DNA of 64,000 bases from a virus: positions 1 through 64,000 of IMG/VR virus record IMGVR_UViG_3300045242_000006. One strand, written 5' to 3'. Positions 23,869 to 33,170 of this stretch are shown here, piece after piece. A program made the translations under genes and the position numbers. Below the pieces are notes generated by a model that saw only the letters and a program-made list of their open reading frames with translations, searched no databases and had not been told where the DNA came from. The number at the start of each line of letters is the position of its first letter. Position 1 is the first letter of the stretch.

Positions 23869-25326
23869 TTAAACAATAGTTACTGTAATATGGTCAGCAG
23901 AAATGGTAGCAACATGATCGAATGCAACAACAATGTTGGATGTTCCTGTTGGGCTTGGTGCAGTGCCAATTGTCAGAGAGTTAACTGTAAACCCCGCAAC
24001 GCTGTTAATTGGAGTATACAAACGAGAGTAGATCACGTCAGTACCAATGAAGAGGTTTGAGTCAGAGTAGTTAACAAGGTTCTGTTTAATCTGTGAGTCA
24101 GCGTCACCCGGCATGTTACCAAGGTTGCTAATGGTCATCGTGATATAAACAGGCACTTCAACGGGCTGCATATAAGAAATGTTATGCAGGAAGCCTTGGC
24201 TGTCTGCAATTTGAACTGTTGTGTTGCCGACAGATGGAATACCTGTAGGTTTATTCTCCCAAATAGCTTGAGCAATGTCAGATGGCAAGCCACCTAGAAC
24301 AAGAGGCTTAAAACTATGAGCTGGAACACCGTTGGCATCAGTGGTCGCTGTGTCGTTTTCGTAGATGATTGCATCTACAACCCCACTCACGTTCTTTAGG
24401 GCATCAAGGATACCTTCGACGATGTTCTGAGATTGGAAGAATTTGCTGTTACGGAAACGTTCACGAAGCTCTTCGTCTGTCTCTGTCAGACGTCCTGTAG
24501 TCGCAGCCACAGGGTTAATAACAGAATCCCATCCAGAGATAGGTACGGAGATTGTGTCAATCGACAAAGCTTCTTGTGGGAAGATACCAACTGTATCATC
24601 AGTGGCAATGCCAAGCTTTCTTACTTTCTGAACTGAAACGTTTACGCTTGTGGAGAAGTCAGCAACTTGGAAAGGATCAGTCCTTGTAATGTATAGTCTA
24701 CCACCACTTTGGTAAGTTGTAAAGGTGCTGGAGAACAAAAGTTCAACTCTAGCCTGCAAACCGTCAAGAATCACCTGAGCTGTTGTGCCAGAGCTTGGCG
24801 ATGTGTAGATAGCATCCAGAAAGTTAACACCATCAGTCGAATAACTGAACCTATAGTCTGTGCTATTTGATACGGTTGTAGGATAAACACCAACACCTGA
24901 CGCAGAGAGAAGATTCATTGTAACTGGGTTGAGAATACTGAAAACACGTTGTGTGCTTGAACTGTAGGCTTTACCTTGTGGAGAACTGATGATGATGTTT
25001 AAGTCACCTTCTAGAATCACCTGTGCACGTGTAGCCTGTGCTGTGAGGCGTGTGATACCGCTTAAGGCGATGATGTTGTCTAGGGCCACACCGATAGCAG
25101 TTGTAGGGTTAAAGCTGTCCCACACCTGTTGCAGGGCTTCCCAGACGCTGGCTTCAGCAGGGGCGATAACACCAATCAAACGACCAAGGGTGGAGACTCC
25201 AGTAACGTCTACAACGTCACCGGCAGGAACTTGATCAGAGAAGATGGATGCGGCAGTTGTTTTGTAGTCTGTCAGAACGTCATCCAACGTTTTGATTTCA
25301 AGACCTTGGCGAGAAAGACCAGCCAT
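23869..25326 (-). CDS. Baseplate J-like protein (wedge)
   Basis: A 485-residue protein of the P2 gpJ / Mu gp47 family. The start GLEIKTLDDVLTDYKTTAAS and GRLIGVIAPAEASVWEALQQ near residue 50 are typical, as is the ELRERFRNSKFF region near 290. It forms the wedge around the hub. Ribosome site GGAGG before the ATG; neighbours are gp25-like and DUF2612-like genes. Confidence 0.88.
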   Translation of the reverse strand: MAGLSRQGLEIKTLDDVLTDYKTTAASIFSDQVPAGDVVDVTGVSTLGRLIGVIAPAEASVWEALQQVWDSFNPTTAIGVALDNIIALSGITRLTAQATRAQVILEGDLNIIISSPQGKAYSSSTQRVFSILNPVTMNLLSASGVGVYPTTVSNSTDYRFSYSTDGVNFLDAIYTSPSSGTTAQVILDGLQARVELLFSSTFTTYQSGGRLYITRTDPFQVADFSTSVNVSVQKVRKLGIATDDTVGIFPQEALSIDTISVPISGWDSVINPVAATTGRLTETDEELRERFRNSKFFQSQNIVEGILDALKNVSGVVDAIIYENDTATTDANGVPAHSFKPLVLGGLPSDIAQAIWENKPTGIPSVGNTTVQIADSQGFLHNISYMQPVEVPVYITMTISNLGNMPGDADSQIKQNLVNYSDSNLFIGTDVIYSRLYTPINSVAGFTVNSLTIGTAPSPTGTSNIVVAFDHVATISADHITVTIV

Positions 25327-25329
25327 TGT

Positions 25330-25695
25330 TTAACCTCCGATAGTAAGTGTAATTGGTAGAGATGTTGTATTGTCAGCAACCCTAACTTGGAAGATCATTG
25401 TATAACCACGTTGTGGGGACACTTCAGAAGAGAAGGTTAGGATTTCAATAACACCCGGATCAGCTGCGATCAAACCTTGAAAGATCAAGTCAATAGTAGA
25501 CTTCCTTTGAACCTTGGTGAAAATCTGCTGGATGTATGGAACTCCGATGGTATTGTCCAGAAACCACTCACCATAGAAAGTGTACAATGTGATTCGTAGT
25601 CGTTGAGCAACGATATCAGCCATAAGCTGTGTTACAGGAGAAGCCCCGTTTTTGAAAACGAGGTCGCCTGTTAGAGTATCAAGTAGTAAGTCCAT
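25330..25695 (-). CDS. Baseplate wedge protein, gp25/gpW-like
   Basis: The ATG at 25695 (AAGGAA upstream) gives a 121-residue protein; the longer frame overlaps the spike gene and has no ribosome site. The body (QLMADIVAQRLRITLYTFYG, GEWFLDNTIGVPY) matches the small gp25/gpW-type baseplate proteins, which start sheath polymerisation. Position between gpV-like and gpJ-like genes agrees. Confidence 0.8.
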   Translation of the reverse strand: MDLLLDTLTGDLVFKNGASPVTQLMADIVAQRLRITLYTFYGEWFLDNTIGVPYIQQIFTKVQRKSTIDLIFQGLIAADPGVIEILTFSSEVSPQRGYTMIFQVRVADNTTSLPITLTIGG

Positions 25696-25703
25696 AATAT
25701 TCC

Positions 25704-26465
25704 TTATGCTGTAGCCACACCAGAAGTACCAGACCCCGGAGTAACACCAAGATGTTTGTGAGTTGCAAACGGGATACCATTGAATGTAGATGTACCAGTC
25801 TGTGTGTAGTTGCCAGTGTGTGTGATATTGCCAGCCCATGTTGTGGCTGTAGCATTGATATTTAGTTGTGGCGTAGTGATTGTGTAAGACTCAGTTGCAT
25901 TCATTACACCAGTTTTACAATTAACAGTGACGGCTTGTTCAGTGTTGATAATCAAGTCACCAGACTGTTTCAACAGGATGTTAACTTCAGTTCCAGACGC
26001 AATATTATGTGCAATACACAAATCTCTATTGGAGTCGTGTGGGTACTTACGAAGCTGTGGACTGTTCAAGCTCTTTCCGAATGGGAATAAACCGGGGATG
26101 GCAACAGCATCTTGGTCAGAAAACTTTCTGTAGTCGTTGGCTGTTGTTGGCTCTCCATTACCAATCTTGAAGTTATCCATAGACCGTTGAGAGAACATCA
26201 CCCAAACTGTATCACCCGGATTAACTGGGAAGCTAATTAAGGTGGACTGACTACCCGGAAAGATAATGGGCACACCAAGAATCTGCATACCATCTTCTCC
26301 GCTACCGTCTTTCAATAGGTTGTTCACAGAAGGAACAACATCCACTTTCTGTTGTTCATTGTTGCCGTACACATTGACAATCTTACAAGGAATCGCCGTA
26401 TGTACTTGTGACATATCAATCTGAAACTGTGTTCTGATGATATCCATAAAATCTTCAAAAATCAT
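25704..26465 (-). CDS. Baseplate spike protein (Gp138/gpV-like)
   Basis: A 253-residue protein. The N-terminal OB-like domain (VHTAIPCKIVNVYGNNEQQK, VDVVPSV) is of the Gp138 N-terminal type. A beta-helix region follows with TGNYTQTGTSTFNG, and the C-terminus (FATHKHLGVTPGSGTSGV) is the iron-binding His-x-His tip of contractile tail spikes. It should form the cell-puncturing tip beneath the hub. Confidence 0.85.
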   Translation of the reverse strand: MIFEDFMDIIRTQFQIDMSQVHTAIPCKIVNVYGNNEQQKVDVVPSVNNLLKDGSGEDGMQILGVPIIFPGSQSTLISFPVNPGDTVWVMFSQRSMDNFKIGNGEPTTANDYRKFSDQDAVAIPGLFPFGKSLNSPQLRKYPHDSNRDLCIAHNIASGTEVNILLKQSGDLIINTEQAVTVNCKTGVMNATESYTITTPQLNINATATTWAGNITHTGNYTQTGTSTFNGIPFATHKHLGVTPGSGTSGVATA

Positions 26466-27385
26466 ACCAAGTCCTCCGCTTGAACTTCAGAACAGAAGCA
26501 CTCTACATACCACTCGTTGCCACGGAAGTCTCCAGAGAAACGAGCAGTGTTCACACGAAAATAACCATTAATCCATTTAGACTCAAGCTTCACAACTTTA
26601 CCGGGAACAATATCTGTATTCAGAAGTGCTTTAAACTGTACTCCACGGCGACGCTTCTTATCCTTCTTAGGTTTACGACCTGTCTCAGATGTATAGAATG
26701 GAAGATCAATCAACCCGGTGCTGGCATTCAATACTGGAGCTAGGGTTACGTCCTTCGACAACAACCCGTTCTCAGCAGAGACATTCAAAACGCCAGAGTT
26801 GATGTTGTACTCTAGATTCTGGGCTTCACAAAGCTTCATAAGCATCTCACGTGGGCTACCCTTCAATCTCCAACCAAAGACGATTGGGTTGTTGAGGTTT
26901 GTCCCTGTGTAAGCACCACGAGCAACACCCGGCATCTGTTGTCTGATTTCTTCCAACACATCAGCAACAGTTTTACCCGGACTCACCATCTTAGCAAGTT
27001 GTTGGTGATTGAGGTCTGTGTACCCTTCTCCAATCTTCAACTGTGTGACATAATCATTACCACTTTTCACTGTAGAAGTTTCTGTGACGTTACCAACTAC
27101 AAGAGTGTGTGCACCGGAACTCTTATACCCAACAGAGAAGTTCACCTCAAGATAATCACTCTCAAGCATTTTGATTTCGGAGTCGGATAGGTTGTAAATT
27201 TCAATTACGGCAGAGTTGCCATTATTACGTTTGTTGTCTGCTGCCTTGGAGACATCGAATTTAATCTGCCAAGGATTGCTAACCAACATTCCATCAGCAT
27301 CCACGCGAGGATTCTCAATCAGCAAACCATTACCTGTCTTATAATCTCCGACAGTTAGAGAAAAGACCCTATCCTTCTGTGCCAT
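26462..27385 (-). CDS. Baseplate hub protein (gp27/gp44-like)
   Basis: A 307-residue protein with the pattern of phage late-control D / hub proteins: N-terminal beta barrel (VIEIYNLSDSEIKMLES), a LysM-like alpha-beta segment (KTVADVLEEIRQQMPGVA) and a C-terminal barrel (PGKVVKLESKWINGYFRV). Start overlaps nothing upstream; ribosome site AGGAG. It forms the trimeric hub to which the spike attaches. Confidence 0.8.
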   Translation of the reverse strand: MAQKDRVFSLTVGDYKTGNGLLIENPRVDADGMLVSNPWQIKFDVSKAADNKRNNGNSAVIEIYNLSDSEIKMLESDYLEVNFSVGYKSSGAHTLVVGNVTETSTVKSGNDYVTQLKIGEGYTDLNHQQLAKMVSPGKTVADVLEEIRQQMPGVARGAYTGTNLNNPIVFGWRLKGSPREMLMKLCEAQNLEYNINSGVLNVSAENGLLSKDVTLAPVLNASTGLIDLPFYTSETGRKPKKDKKRRRGVQFKALLNTDIVPGKVVKLESKWINGYFRVNTARFSGDFRGNEWYVECFCSEVQAEDLV

Positions 27386-27388
27386 AAG

Positions 27389-27727
27389 TTACTCCTGATC
27401 GTATATATAAAAGAGGGAGAAGAACTCCGGCATGATCGAAGACTCTTCAGTGATTTTGTTAGAGATGGTTGAGTTGATTGGAAGCAACACGAAGTAGCCT
27501 GTAAGGCCAGCATCTTCTAAGTTGTAATCCAACACCATCGGATATTGTGGTACAAGAGCATACCCCAACAAAACTGGAGTCTGATCTTCTTTCCTCAAAT
27601 CCATATGCCATTGTGCACATCTAGTATTCCAATAAAATGTAAACTGCCAAGACTGACCCTCTAGAGCCATCCCATAGCGATACTTCAAATCAGAGTACAG
27701 AGGCATTTCGATATAAGCTACAGTCAT
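27389..27727 (-). CDS. Baseplate plug-type protein (112 aa)
   Basis: A small beta-rich protein (YIEMPLYSDLKYRYGMALEG, FTFYWNTRCAQWHMDL) of the type now called baseplate plug (as in cyanophage Pam3). The Trp/Tyr-rich start is characteristic. Ribosome site GGAGG. It sits between the hub and Dit-like genes, the expected position. The family call is from memory. Confidence 0.7.
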   Translation of the reverse strand: MTVAYIEMPLYSDLKYRYGMALEGQSWQFTFYWNTRCAQWHMDLRKEDQTPVLLGYALVPQYPMVLDYNLEDAGLTGYFVLLPINSTISNKITEESSIMPEFFSLFYIYDQE

Positions 27728-27729
27728 TA

Positions 27730-28485
27730 TTAATTACCTCCGGGGATCAAACCTTTACCAACATCTGCTGCGCTTTTGTTAGACAGATGCTTTGGCTGGT
27801 TTGGTGTATTAGGTGGGATGACTTCTGGCTTTACCACCTTACCAGTCTTACGCCCTTTGTTAGATGTTTTGATCTTAACCCTTACTTCCTGCAAGTCAGT
27901 GAACTCCACTTGCTCAATTGTCATGTTAGGGAACACACCTTCACCAGTTGTCTCATCTTCTTTGAATGAAAGATGGGTAAAGACGCAAGGACTGAACTGA
28001 TCAATAACAAAGTTGTCAACGATGTCCAGCACTTGGAATTCTTCACGTGTCTTCCACATACTCACCAACTCACGTTTTACAGCCAAGGCAGTTTTAGCTT
28101 TCTCTTGTGGAGTGACATAAACATTTGGGATTGTATCCTTCGTGAACTGTGCTACAACTTCTGGAAGGATTTTATTGATAGTGGTGTTCTGGTGGATAGT
28201 GACAGGATAGACCGTTTGTGTATTGTTTGTATATTGTTTATTCTTTGAAATATCACTACCATCAGCAGCTCTAACTTCGATCAATTGTCGGGTAACGTTA
28301 AAGTCAGCGTCAGAGAAGATTCCATTGATTTGTAGTACGACGTTATCAGTAGTTGTGTGGTCAGAAACAAACCCGCCAGTAGCGACGGGATGTTTCGTAA
28401 CGCTTGCCGTATACTTGGTGTCATAACCAGTAATGGCGTCAAACCAGATAATGTCTCCGTTAGCTCTACGAAGAACGATAGCCAT
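27730..28485 (-). CDS. Dit-like distal tail protein
   Basis: A 251-residue protein. The N-terminal half (FDAITGYDTKYTASVTKHPV, then VLQINGIFSDADFN) matches Dit-like N-terminal domains of contractile tails. The C-terminal part is charged and Pro-rich (PEVIPPNTPNQPKHLSN). It should sit at the end of the tube, joining it to the hub. Overlaps the tape measure stop by one base. Confidence 0.75.
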   Translation of the reverse strand: MAIVLRRANGDIIWFDAITGYDTKYTASVTKHPVATGGFVSDHTTTDNVVLQINGIFSDADFNVTRQLIEVRAADGSDISKNKQYTNNTQTVYPVTIHQNTTINKILPEVVAQFTKDTIPNVYVTPQEKAKTALAVKRELVSMWKTREEFQVLDIVDNFVIDQFSPCVFTHLSFKEDETTGEGVFPNMTIEQVEFTDLQEVRVKIKTSNKGRKTGKVVKPEVIPPNTPNQPKHLSNKSAADVGKGLIPGGN

Positions 28486-30836
28486 TATTGCCTCTCTGCT
28501 TGTTGTGATCTAGCTGAACCTAGCATCTTTTTAAGTGCTCCGTCCATCAGGGTTTCGAAGTGTGGAGACAGTTCAGTTGCGAATGTTTGAGCATCCTTAC
28601 CTTCTGGAGCTGTCACTTGAATTGTTAAACTGATTGGTCCAGTTGTTACTGCACCACCAGAACGATCAACTGTACCTGTGTAGGTTGTAGGTTGATCAGT
28701 AGGCATACTACTTCCACCAGTAGCCCAGTCTCCAATAGCACCAGCAGCGTCAGACATAGCACCTGTAATCTTTGGACCCCACCATCTAGCTGGAGCAAAG
28801 AGTGGGTTCTTATCGATCATCACTTCTTTTGGTCCGGGCAGATTAGAGAAGGCTTCTTTAAAGTCTCCACGCATAAGTGCAGCAATACGCTGTACCAAGC
28901 TTTCAATCATTTCAAGTTGCTCTCTCACCTTAGTAAGTGCTGTCAAGAAGATATCATTCATCTTAACGTCTTTAAGGTTGAGCTTATCTAGGACGGGCTG
29001 TGCGGCTTCACCAACATCATCGATAGCTTGTTTTAACCCTTCCCATGCTTGAGAGATTTTATCAATCTCATCTTGAGCACCCGGAGCATCAGCAACCATC
29101 TGACCAAAGACACTCTCACCACCACTGAAGTATGTAATCAAATCATCGAGTGCAAGAGCTACAAGTCCGATAGTTACAAGGAAGCCACCAAATGGGAGCA
29201 TGAACAGTGCCAGACCAGCAGCGAATGTTGCGAGAGCTTCTTTAGACACACCAAGTGCATCAGAGAATTTACCCCAGTTCTCACCAATAGCTCCAACAAT
29301 ACGAATCATCGCGTTAACTGGTAAGATCAGAATTTCGAAAGCTTTACCAAGAGCTTCAACAAGAGGTGCAGCTCGTTCCAAGTTTTCAGAGATTGTCCTG
29401 AAGAAACTTCCCATTCCTTTGTCGAAACCACCTTTGGCAAATAGAACAACAGAATCCTCAAAGGCGTTGTTCATTCTACCTTGGGCAACACGTGTTGTTT
29501 CCAAAGATTTGGCGTAAGCATTGTTCTTATCAGCTAATGCTTCCATAAGCTTACCAAGTTCTGGTAAGATTTTCTTAGGGTCAGCATTACCTTTCTTCAT
29601 CAGGTCGCCAAACTCAGCTACAGTGCCCTTCTTTGTCATCCCGGCATTCTTAGCAGCTTCAGCCAGCAATGCCATACCATTGGGCATACGTTCAGAGAAT
29701 TGTTGACGAGCTTCTTCAGATTGAATCTTGTCTTTACCAAACATCTGGCTCAGAGCAACCATCGAACCCTTCATAGCTTCTTTGTCAAGACCGTGTACAG
29801 TACCATATTTCATGATACCACGGAACATATCCTGAGTACCTTTAACACCAATTGACGGTGCAGCAGACTGATAGATACTGGAGAACTGCGGAGCAACATC
29901 ACGGAAGTTCAAACCTTGTTCTTTGGCAAGGTTGTTTACGAAGTTTTTGTTGGAGTTGAACTTCTCTTCATTACCGGAAACAGCCTCCAAGCTGTTAGAG
30001 GCAGCCACAACCCTCTGGTTGATATTGTTCATGCGGTCAAGAGCGAACGCAGCTCCTAGACCCGGTAGGGCGCCTCTAGCGAAGCCTTCCATAGCAGACA
30101 ACCCACGATGAGTTTGTGACCTGCCATGCCCAGTTGTACCACTAGATCCACCAACGTGTGAATTTCTGTCTCTTGTTGCACCAACACGGATCTTGAATTC
30201 AGAGCTAGCGATAGCCGCTCTAATCTCATCTACAAGATGTTGCTTATCAACCTTCAGTCTAACTTGTGGATCAGCAATACGGAGCTTCAATGGACCCATG
30301 TTGTTTTGGGCTTGTTTCAAAGCACGGCGAAGCTTAATAATAAACTGTGTTACGTTGAGGTGGCCTTCAACCTGAATCCTTTGACGTTTACCGACAGCAG
30401 CTAACTCAGTCTTCAATTCTCTTTCGAGTTGGTTAAGACCAAGCTTAACAGGAAGTGTAAGCTGCATTTGACCAAGCAGGGTTTTAATGAATCTCTTCTG
30501 TTCAACAAGCTTGCCAATATCAACTTTAACATTGTTTAGGTTGATGGTTGTTTTGTTGAGGTATTCCTGAATACGCCTGCCTTGATGTACAAGCGCTTCT
30601 TGGGAGATGTCAACATTAGTTAGGCTGATTTTAGTTTTGGTTGCTCTCTCAATCTGTCCACGAAGAGACTTACTGTCCAGACTCACCTTAACTGTAAATT
30701 TTTTGTTGGCTAGAGTGGAAAGCTCCCTCAGCATGGTCAACACGCCACCGAGCTTCTTCTCAAATGTAGCCAATGGACGGTTGTCAACTTGGAATACAAG
30801 TTTACCCGTTAGGCGAGCGATTTCCTCATTAAGCAT
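28485..30836 (-). CDS. Tape measure protein
   Basis: A 783-residue protein; its length sets tail length. N-terminal 230 residues are long helices with basic repeats. Residues 240-440 are a tape-measure domain (MEGFARGALPGLGAAFALDR, RQQFSERMPNGMALLAEA). A hydrophobic helical stretch near residue 545 (FAAGLALFMLPFGGFLVTIG) is typical and may insert into the host membrane during DNA ejection. Lies directly after the two chaperone genes. Confidence 0.9.
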   Translation of the reverse strand: MLNEEIARLTGKLVFQVDNRPLATFEKKLGGVLTMLRELSTLANKKFTVKVSLDSKSLRGQIERATKTKISLTNVDISQEALVHQGRRIQEYLNKTTINLNNVKVDIGKLVEQKRFIKTLLGQMQLTLPVKLGLNQLERELKTELAAVGKRQRIQVEGHLNVTQFIIKLRRALKQAQNNMGPLKLRIADPQVRLKVDKQHLVDEIRAAIASSEFKIRVGATRDRNSHVGGSSGTTGHGRSQTHRGLSAMEGFARGALPGLGAAFALDRMNNINQRVVAASNSLEAVSGNEEKFNSNKNFVNNLAKEQGLNFRDVAPQFSSIYQSAAPSIGVKGTQDMFRGIMKYGTVHGLDKEAMKGSMVALSQMFGKDKIQSEEARQQFSERMPNGMALLAEAAKNAGMTKKGTVAEFGDLMKKGNADPKKILPELGKLMEALADKNNAYAKSLETTRVAQGRMNNAFEDSVVLFAKGGFDKGMGSFFRTISENLERAAPLVEALGKAFEILILPVNAMIRIVGAIGENWGKFSDALGVSKEALATFAAGLALFMLPFGGFLVTIGLVALALDDLITYFSGGESVFGQMVADAPGAQDEIDKISQAWEGLKQAIDDVGEAAQPVLDKLNLKDVKMNDIFLTALTKVREQLEMIESLVQRIAALMRGDFKEAFSNLPGPKEVMIDKNPLFAPARWWGPKITGAMSDAAGAIGDWATGGSSMPTDQPTTYTGTVDRSGGAVTTGPISLTIQVTAPEGKDAQTFATELSPHFETLMDGALKKMLGSARSQQAERQ

Positions 30837-30849
30837 ATAGCCTCACTTG

Positions 30850-31074
30850 TTATTGATTTTGTCTCGCTTCTTGTTCTCTCTGGAGACGTGCAACATCATC
30901 CATTTCAAATTTGACATCGAGCAATTCTAGTATGTTGTAAATGTCCTCTACGTTGCAGACGGTTTGCAATTCAACATAGGTGGGGAGTCCTCTGATTTCA
31001 CTTGTGATGATACGGAAGATTTCCCAATCCTGTGTGTAGCCTTCCTCGACCTTCTTCAATCGAGGATGTACCAT
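30850..31074 (-). CDS. Tail assembly chaperone, downstream (T-like) part
   Basis: A 74-residue frame before the tape measure gene. Its ATG at 31074 has no ribosome site, and the frame is open further upstream across the end of the preceding chaperone gene in the -1 phase (to about 31130). This fits expression as a fusion by programmed -1 frameshifting, as for the G/GT pair of many tailed phages. Residues EIRGLPTYVELQTVCNVEDI and an acidic helix are visible. Confidence 0.7.
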   Translation of the reverse strand: MVHPRLKKVEEGYTQDWEIFRIITSEIRGLPTYVELQTVCNVEDIYNILELLDVKFEMDDVARLQREQEARQNQ

Positions 31075-31094
31075 CTGTGGTTCCGCGTTAGAGT

Positions 31095-31454
31095 TTACAG
31101 GACGCCGGAACCTAGCATCTGAAAAACCGATCCGTAGTTAAACTCCACAATTTCTTTAACAAGAAGGAACAGTTTATCGTACTCACCAGCAAATTCAGAG
31201 TTGAAGTTGATAGCCATATTACCTTTAGTAGCAGATGTCACAAGTGCAATCACCAAAGCTTCAGCGTTATCATCTAGGTTTTCAAACAGGATGTTCAAAG
31301 CCTTAGCAACACTGGCTTCTTCTCCTTGCAGTACAGCGAAAGCAGGACCAAGAGTTTTGATCAGTTGCTTACCAAGCTTCAGTCCAGTCATGCCCGGCAG
31401 TTGAGTCAACAGGTAGGCTTGTCCGTTTACGAAAACCTCTTTTTGTTCGATCAT
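31095..31454 (-). CDS. Tail assembly chaperone, upstream (G-like) part
   Basis: A 119-residue protein (LTQLPGMTGLKLGKQLIKTL, AINFNSEFAGEYDKLF) with the size, helical content and position of gpG-type tail chaperones. Ribosome site GGAGAT. Near its end the codons GTT TTT could slip back one base, allowing fusion to the downstream frame. It should coat the tape measure protein during tail assembly. Confidence 0.75.
   Translation of the reverse strand: MIEQKEVFVNGQAYLLTQLPGMTGLKLGKQLIKTLGPAFAVLQGEEASVAKALNILFENLDDNAEALVIALVTSATKGNMAINFNSEFAGEYDKLFLLVKEIVEFNYGSVFQMLGSGVL
31122..31128 (-). promoter_or_regulatory. Candidate -1 ribosomal frameshift site
   Basis: The heptamer G-GTT-TTT lies ten codons before the stop of the G-like chaperone. 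A -1 slip gives GGT-TTT and enters an open frame that continues through the T-like gene without a stop. Only the sequence arrangement is seen. Confidence 0.5.
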
Positions 31455-31469
31455 TATTTATCTCCTAAG

Positions 31470-32003
31470 TTATTTAAAGAATCCAGCGATACTATCAAGA
31501 CCATTGTTGACAATACCTTCAGCACTACTAAGTGCACCAGATAGAATGTCCGTGATGTCAATTCCGTTAGAGGCGTTACCACCAATGTTCCCAGAATTTT
31601 TAACGAACGATAGAATTTCGATATGCCACTTGCGAGTTGAGATTCCTTCAGCATTAAAAGAAAGCTCTGGGAATGTGGCAATGTAAGCATCAGTTGTTGT
31701 GAAGCGAGATGTACCAGATGTGTCCTTGAGCATCACTTCAAGGCGGCCCGCATGCTCGGAGGCATCTTGTAGGACGATGTCTGTAAACACATCATTGGCG
31801 ACAGACGTTGGAAGAACTTCCAGAATAAGTGTGGCTTGTCTATCTGGTTGATAGATCCTTGTGTGGACGCCACGAATCCCTTTACGAAGGGTGAAGACAG
31901 AAGATCGCCATTCAAGTTTGACGCTAACAAGGCCGGGAATTATATACCCGCAAACGACAATAGTAACACTACTTGGATCATACGTCAAGACTGAACCAGA
32001 CAT
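31470..32003 (-). CDS. Tail tube-like protein, paralogue 3 (DUF3277-like)
   Basis: A 177-residue member of three tandem related genes. Shared pattern: an opening xYxPxxVxIxxxG (VLTYDPSSVTIVVCGYIIPG), a middle ATLILEVLPTSVANDVFTDI and a tail-end NIGGNASNGIDITDIL. The family resembles the structural DUF3277 proteins of KPP10-type phages. It carries an insertion near residue 35 and a unique C-terminal tail, so it may be a tail terminator or initiator rather than the major tube. Confidence 0.75.
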   Translation of the reverse strand: MSGSVLTYDPSSVTIVVCGYIIPGLVSVKLEWRSSVFTLRKGIRGVHTRIYQPDRQATLILEVLPTSVANDVFTDIVLQDASEHAGRLEVMLKDTSGTSRFTTTDAYIATFPELSFNAEGISTRKWHIEILSFVKNSGNIGGNASNGIDITDILSGALSSAEGIVNNGLDSIAGFFK

Positions 32004-32012
32004 AAATACTCC

Positions 32013-32522
32013 TTAAATAATTTGGAAGGTTTTTAGGACTGGCAGGACAGATGCACCAAGACCGAGAATACTCGAAAGGTCAGAGCCATTATCATCATTA
32101 CCACCAATGTTTACGAGTACATCTGTCGCACAGAATTTCCATGTACGTGTCTCCATTTGATTGGAGAAGCTGACATCAGGTAACTGTTCGATCCAAGCTG
32201 TGGCAGCCATGAACATTGTGCTACCACTTCCATCTTTAATGAACAGTGGGAATTTACCAAGACCTGTCACTTTGTCTACGTTCCAGAAGACAGAGAAGAT
32301 GTCATTGGCACTAGAAGATTGTGCTAGTGTAATTTCTACTTTCCAGCCCGTGTCTGGAGATTTGATACGACTCATAGAGCCATCCATTGCACGAACTGTT
32401 GTAATTTGTTGGGTGTCCTTAGAGATGCGGACGAATGTTCCATCAGCGAAGCCAGTAACGGAGTACAACCCTGCTACTGTAATTGTTACATCACTTGGGG
32501 AATAACTTGCTAGGGTTGACAT
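32013..32522 (-). CDS. Tail tube-like protein, paralogue 2 (DUF3277-like)
   Basis: ATG at 32522 (GGAGG upstream) gives 169 residues; the longer frame would run into the terminator. Same pattern as its neighbours: LASYSPSDVTITVAGLYSVTG, VEITLAQSSSANDIFSVFWN, NIGGNDDNGSDLSSIL. Separated from the first paralogue by a terminator, so it is probably made in smaller amounts. Confidence 0.75.
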   Translation of the reverse strand: MSTLASYSPSDVTITVAGLYSVTGFADGTFVRISKDTQQITTVRAMDGSMSRIKSPDTGWKVEITLAQSSSANDIFSVFWNVDKVTGLGKFPLFIKDGSGSTMFMAATAWIEQLPDVSFSNQMETRTWKFCATDVLVNIGGNDDNGSDLSSILGLGASVLPVLKTFQII

Positions 32523-32542
32523 TATACTAACCTCCTGAAATG

Positions 32543-32572
32543 AAAAAGGGGCCGCCACGAATGGAAGCCCCT
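32543..32572 (-). terminator. Rho-independent terminator inside the tube gene cluster
   Basis: On the minus strand GGGGC...GCCCC is followed by TTTTT. It lies after the first tube paralogue (32605-33129) and should reduce transcription of the two others. Confidence 0.8.
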
Positions 32573-32604
32573 AACGAATGTATTACTTCAGCGAGCTTGT
32601 GAGC

Positions 32605-33129
32605 TTACTGTTGAAGCCACTTAGCGGCAATAGAACCACCCAGTGTTTCAAGTGTGTTCTGATCTTCTGGACTCAGGATTGCGTTACCACCAGCGTAACC
32701 ATCAAGGTTGAAAGCTTGGATAGCCCAATCTCTATGGTTCATACTGTTAGAGAACGAGGCCGAAGGACGGACACCAACATACGCATCATCAGAGAAGTAG
32801 ATAGAACGACCAGACGAATCTTTCACTTGGATAGAGAACAGACCAGCAGAATTACGTCCATCATTATTAAACAACTGAGAGAGTACGTCGTTAGAAGCAG
32901 AAGTTTGTTGCAGGGCGATTGTCAACGTAGCAGAGTTACTTGCGTTGTAGACACGTGTCCCTGTGTTGTCAGCACCAGTGTACAGTGCGTAGCGAGGGTG
33001 CGACCATTCGATGTTAACGATGGAGTCCTCAGTGTACCCACTAATCTGGTGGGCAATGCCAGTGCTCGGCTGTGTGATGATAATACTAACATCATTTGGA
33101 GCATACGTAGCAAGACGTTGTGTAGTCAT
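32605..33129 (-). CDS. Major tail tube protein candidate (DUF3277-like paralogue 1)
   Basis: A 174-residue protein directly after the sheath gene, the standard place of the major tube gene. Shows the family pattern LATYAPNDVSIIITQPSTG, TLTIALQQTSASNDVLSQLF and YAGGNAILSPEDQNTL. Upstream of the internal terminator, so it should be the most abundant of the three paralogues. It would stack as hexamers inside the sheath. Confidence 0.8.
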   Translation of the reverse strand: MTTQRLATYAPNDVSIIITQPSTGIAHQISGYTEDSIVNIEWSHPRYALYTGADNTGTRVYNASNSATLTIALQQTSASNDVLSQLFNNDGRNSAGLFSIQVKDSSGRSIYFSDDAYVGVRPSASFSNSMNHRDWAIQAFNLDGYAGGNAILSPEDQNTLETLGGSIAAKWLQQ

Positions 33130-33150
33130 TTGATTCTCCTAGTTAGGGAA

Positions 33151-33170
33151 TTACTGTCCTTAGACAGTAA
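33151..33170 (-). terminator. Hairpin over the sheath gene stop codon
   Basis: TTACTGTC-TAAG-GACAGTAA, eight perfect pairs, with the stop codon in the loop. No T-run follows; it may modulate the ratio of sheath to tube mRNA. Confidence 0.4.
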
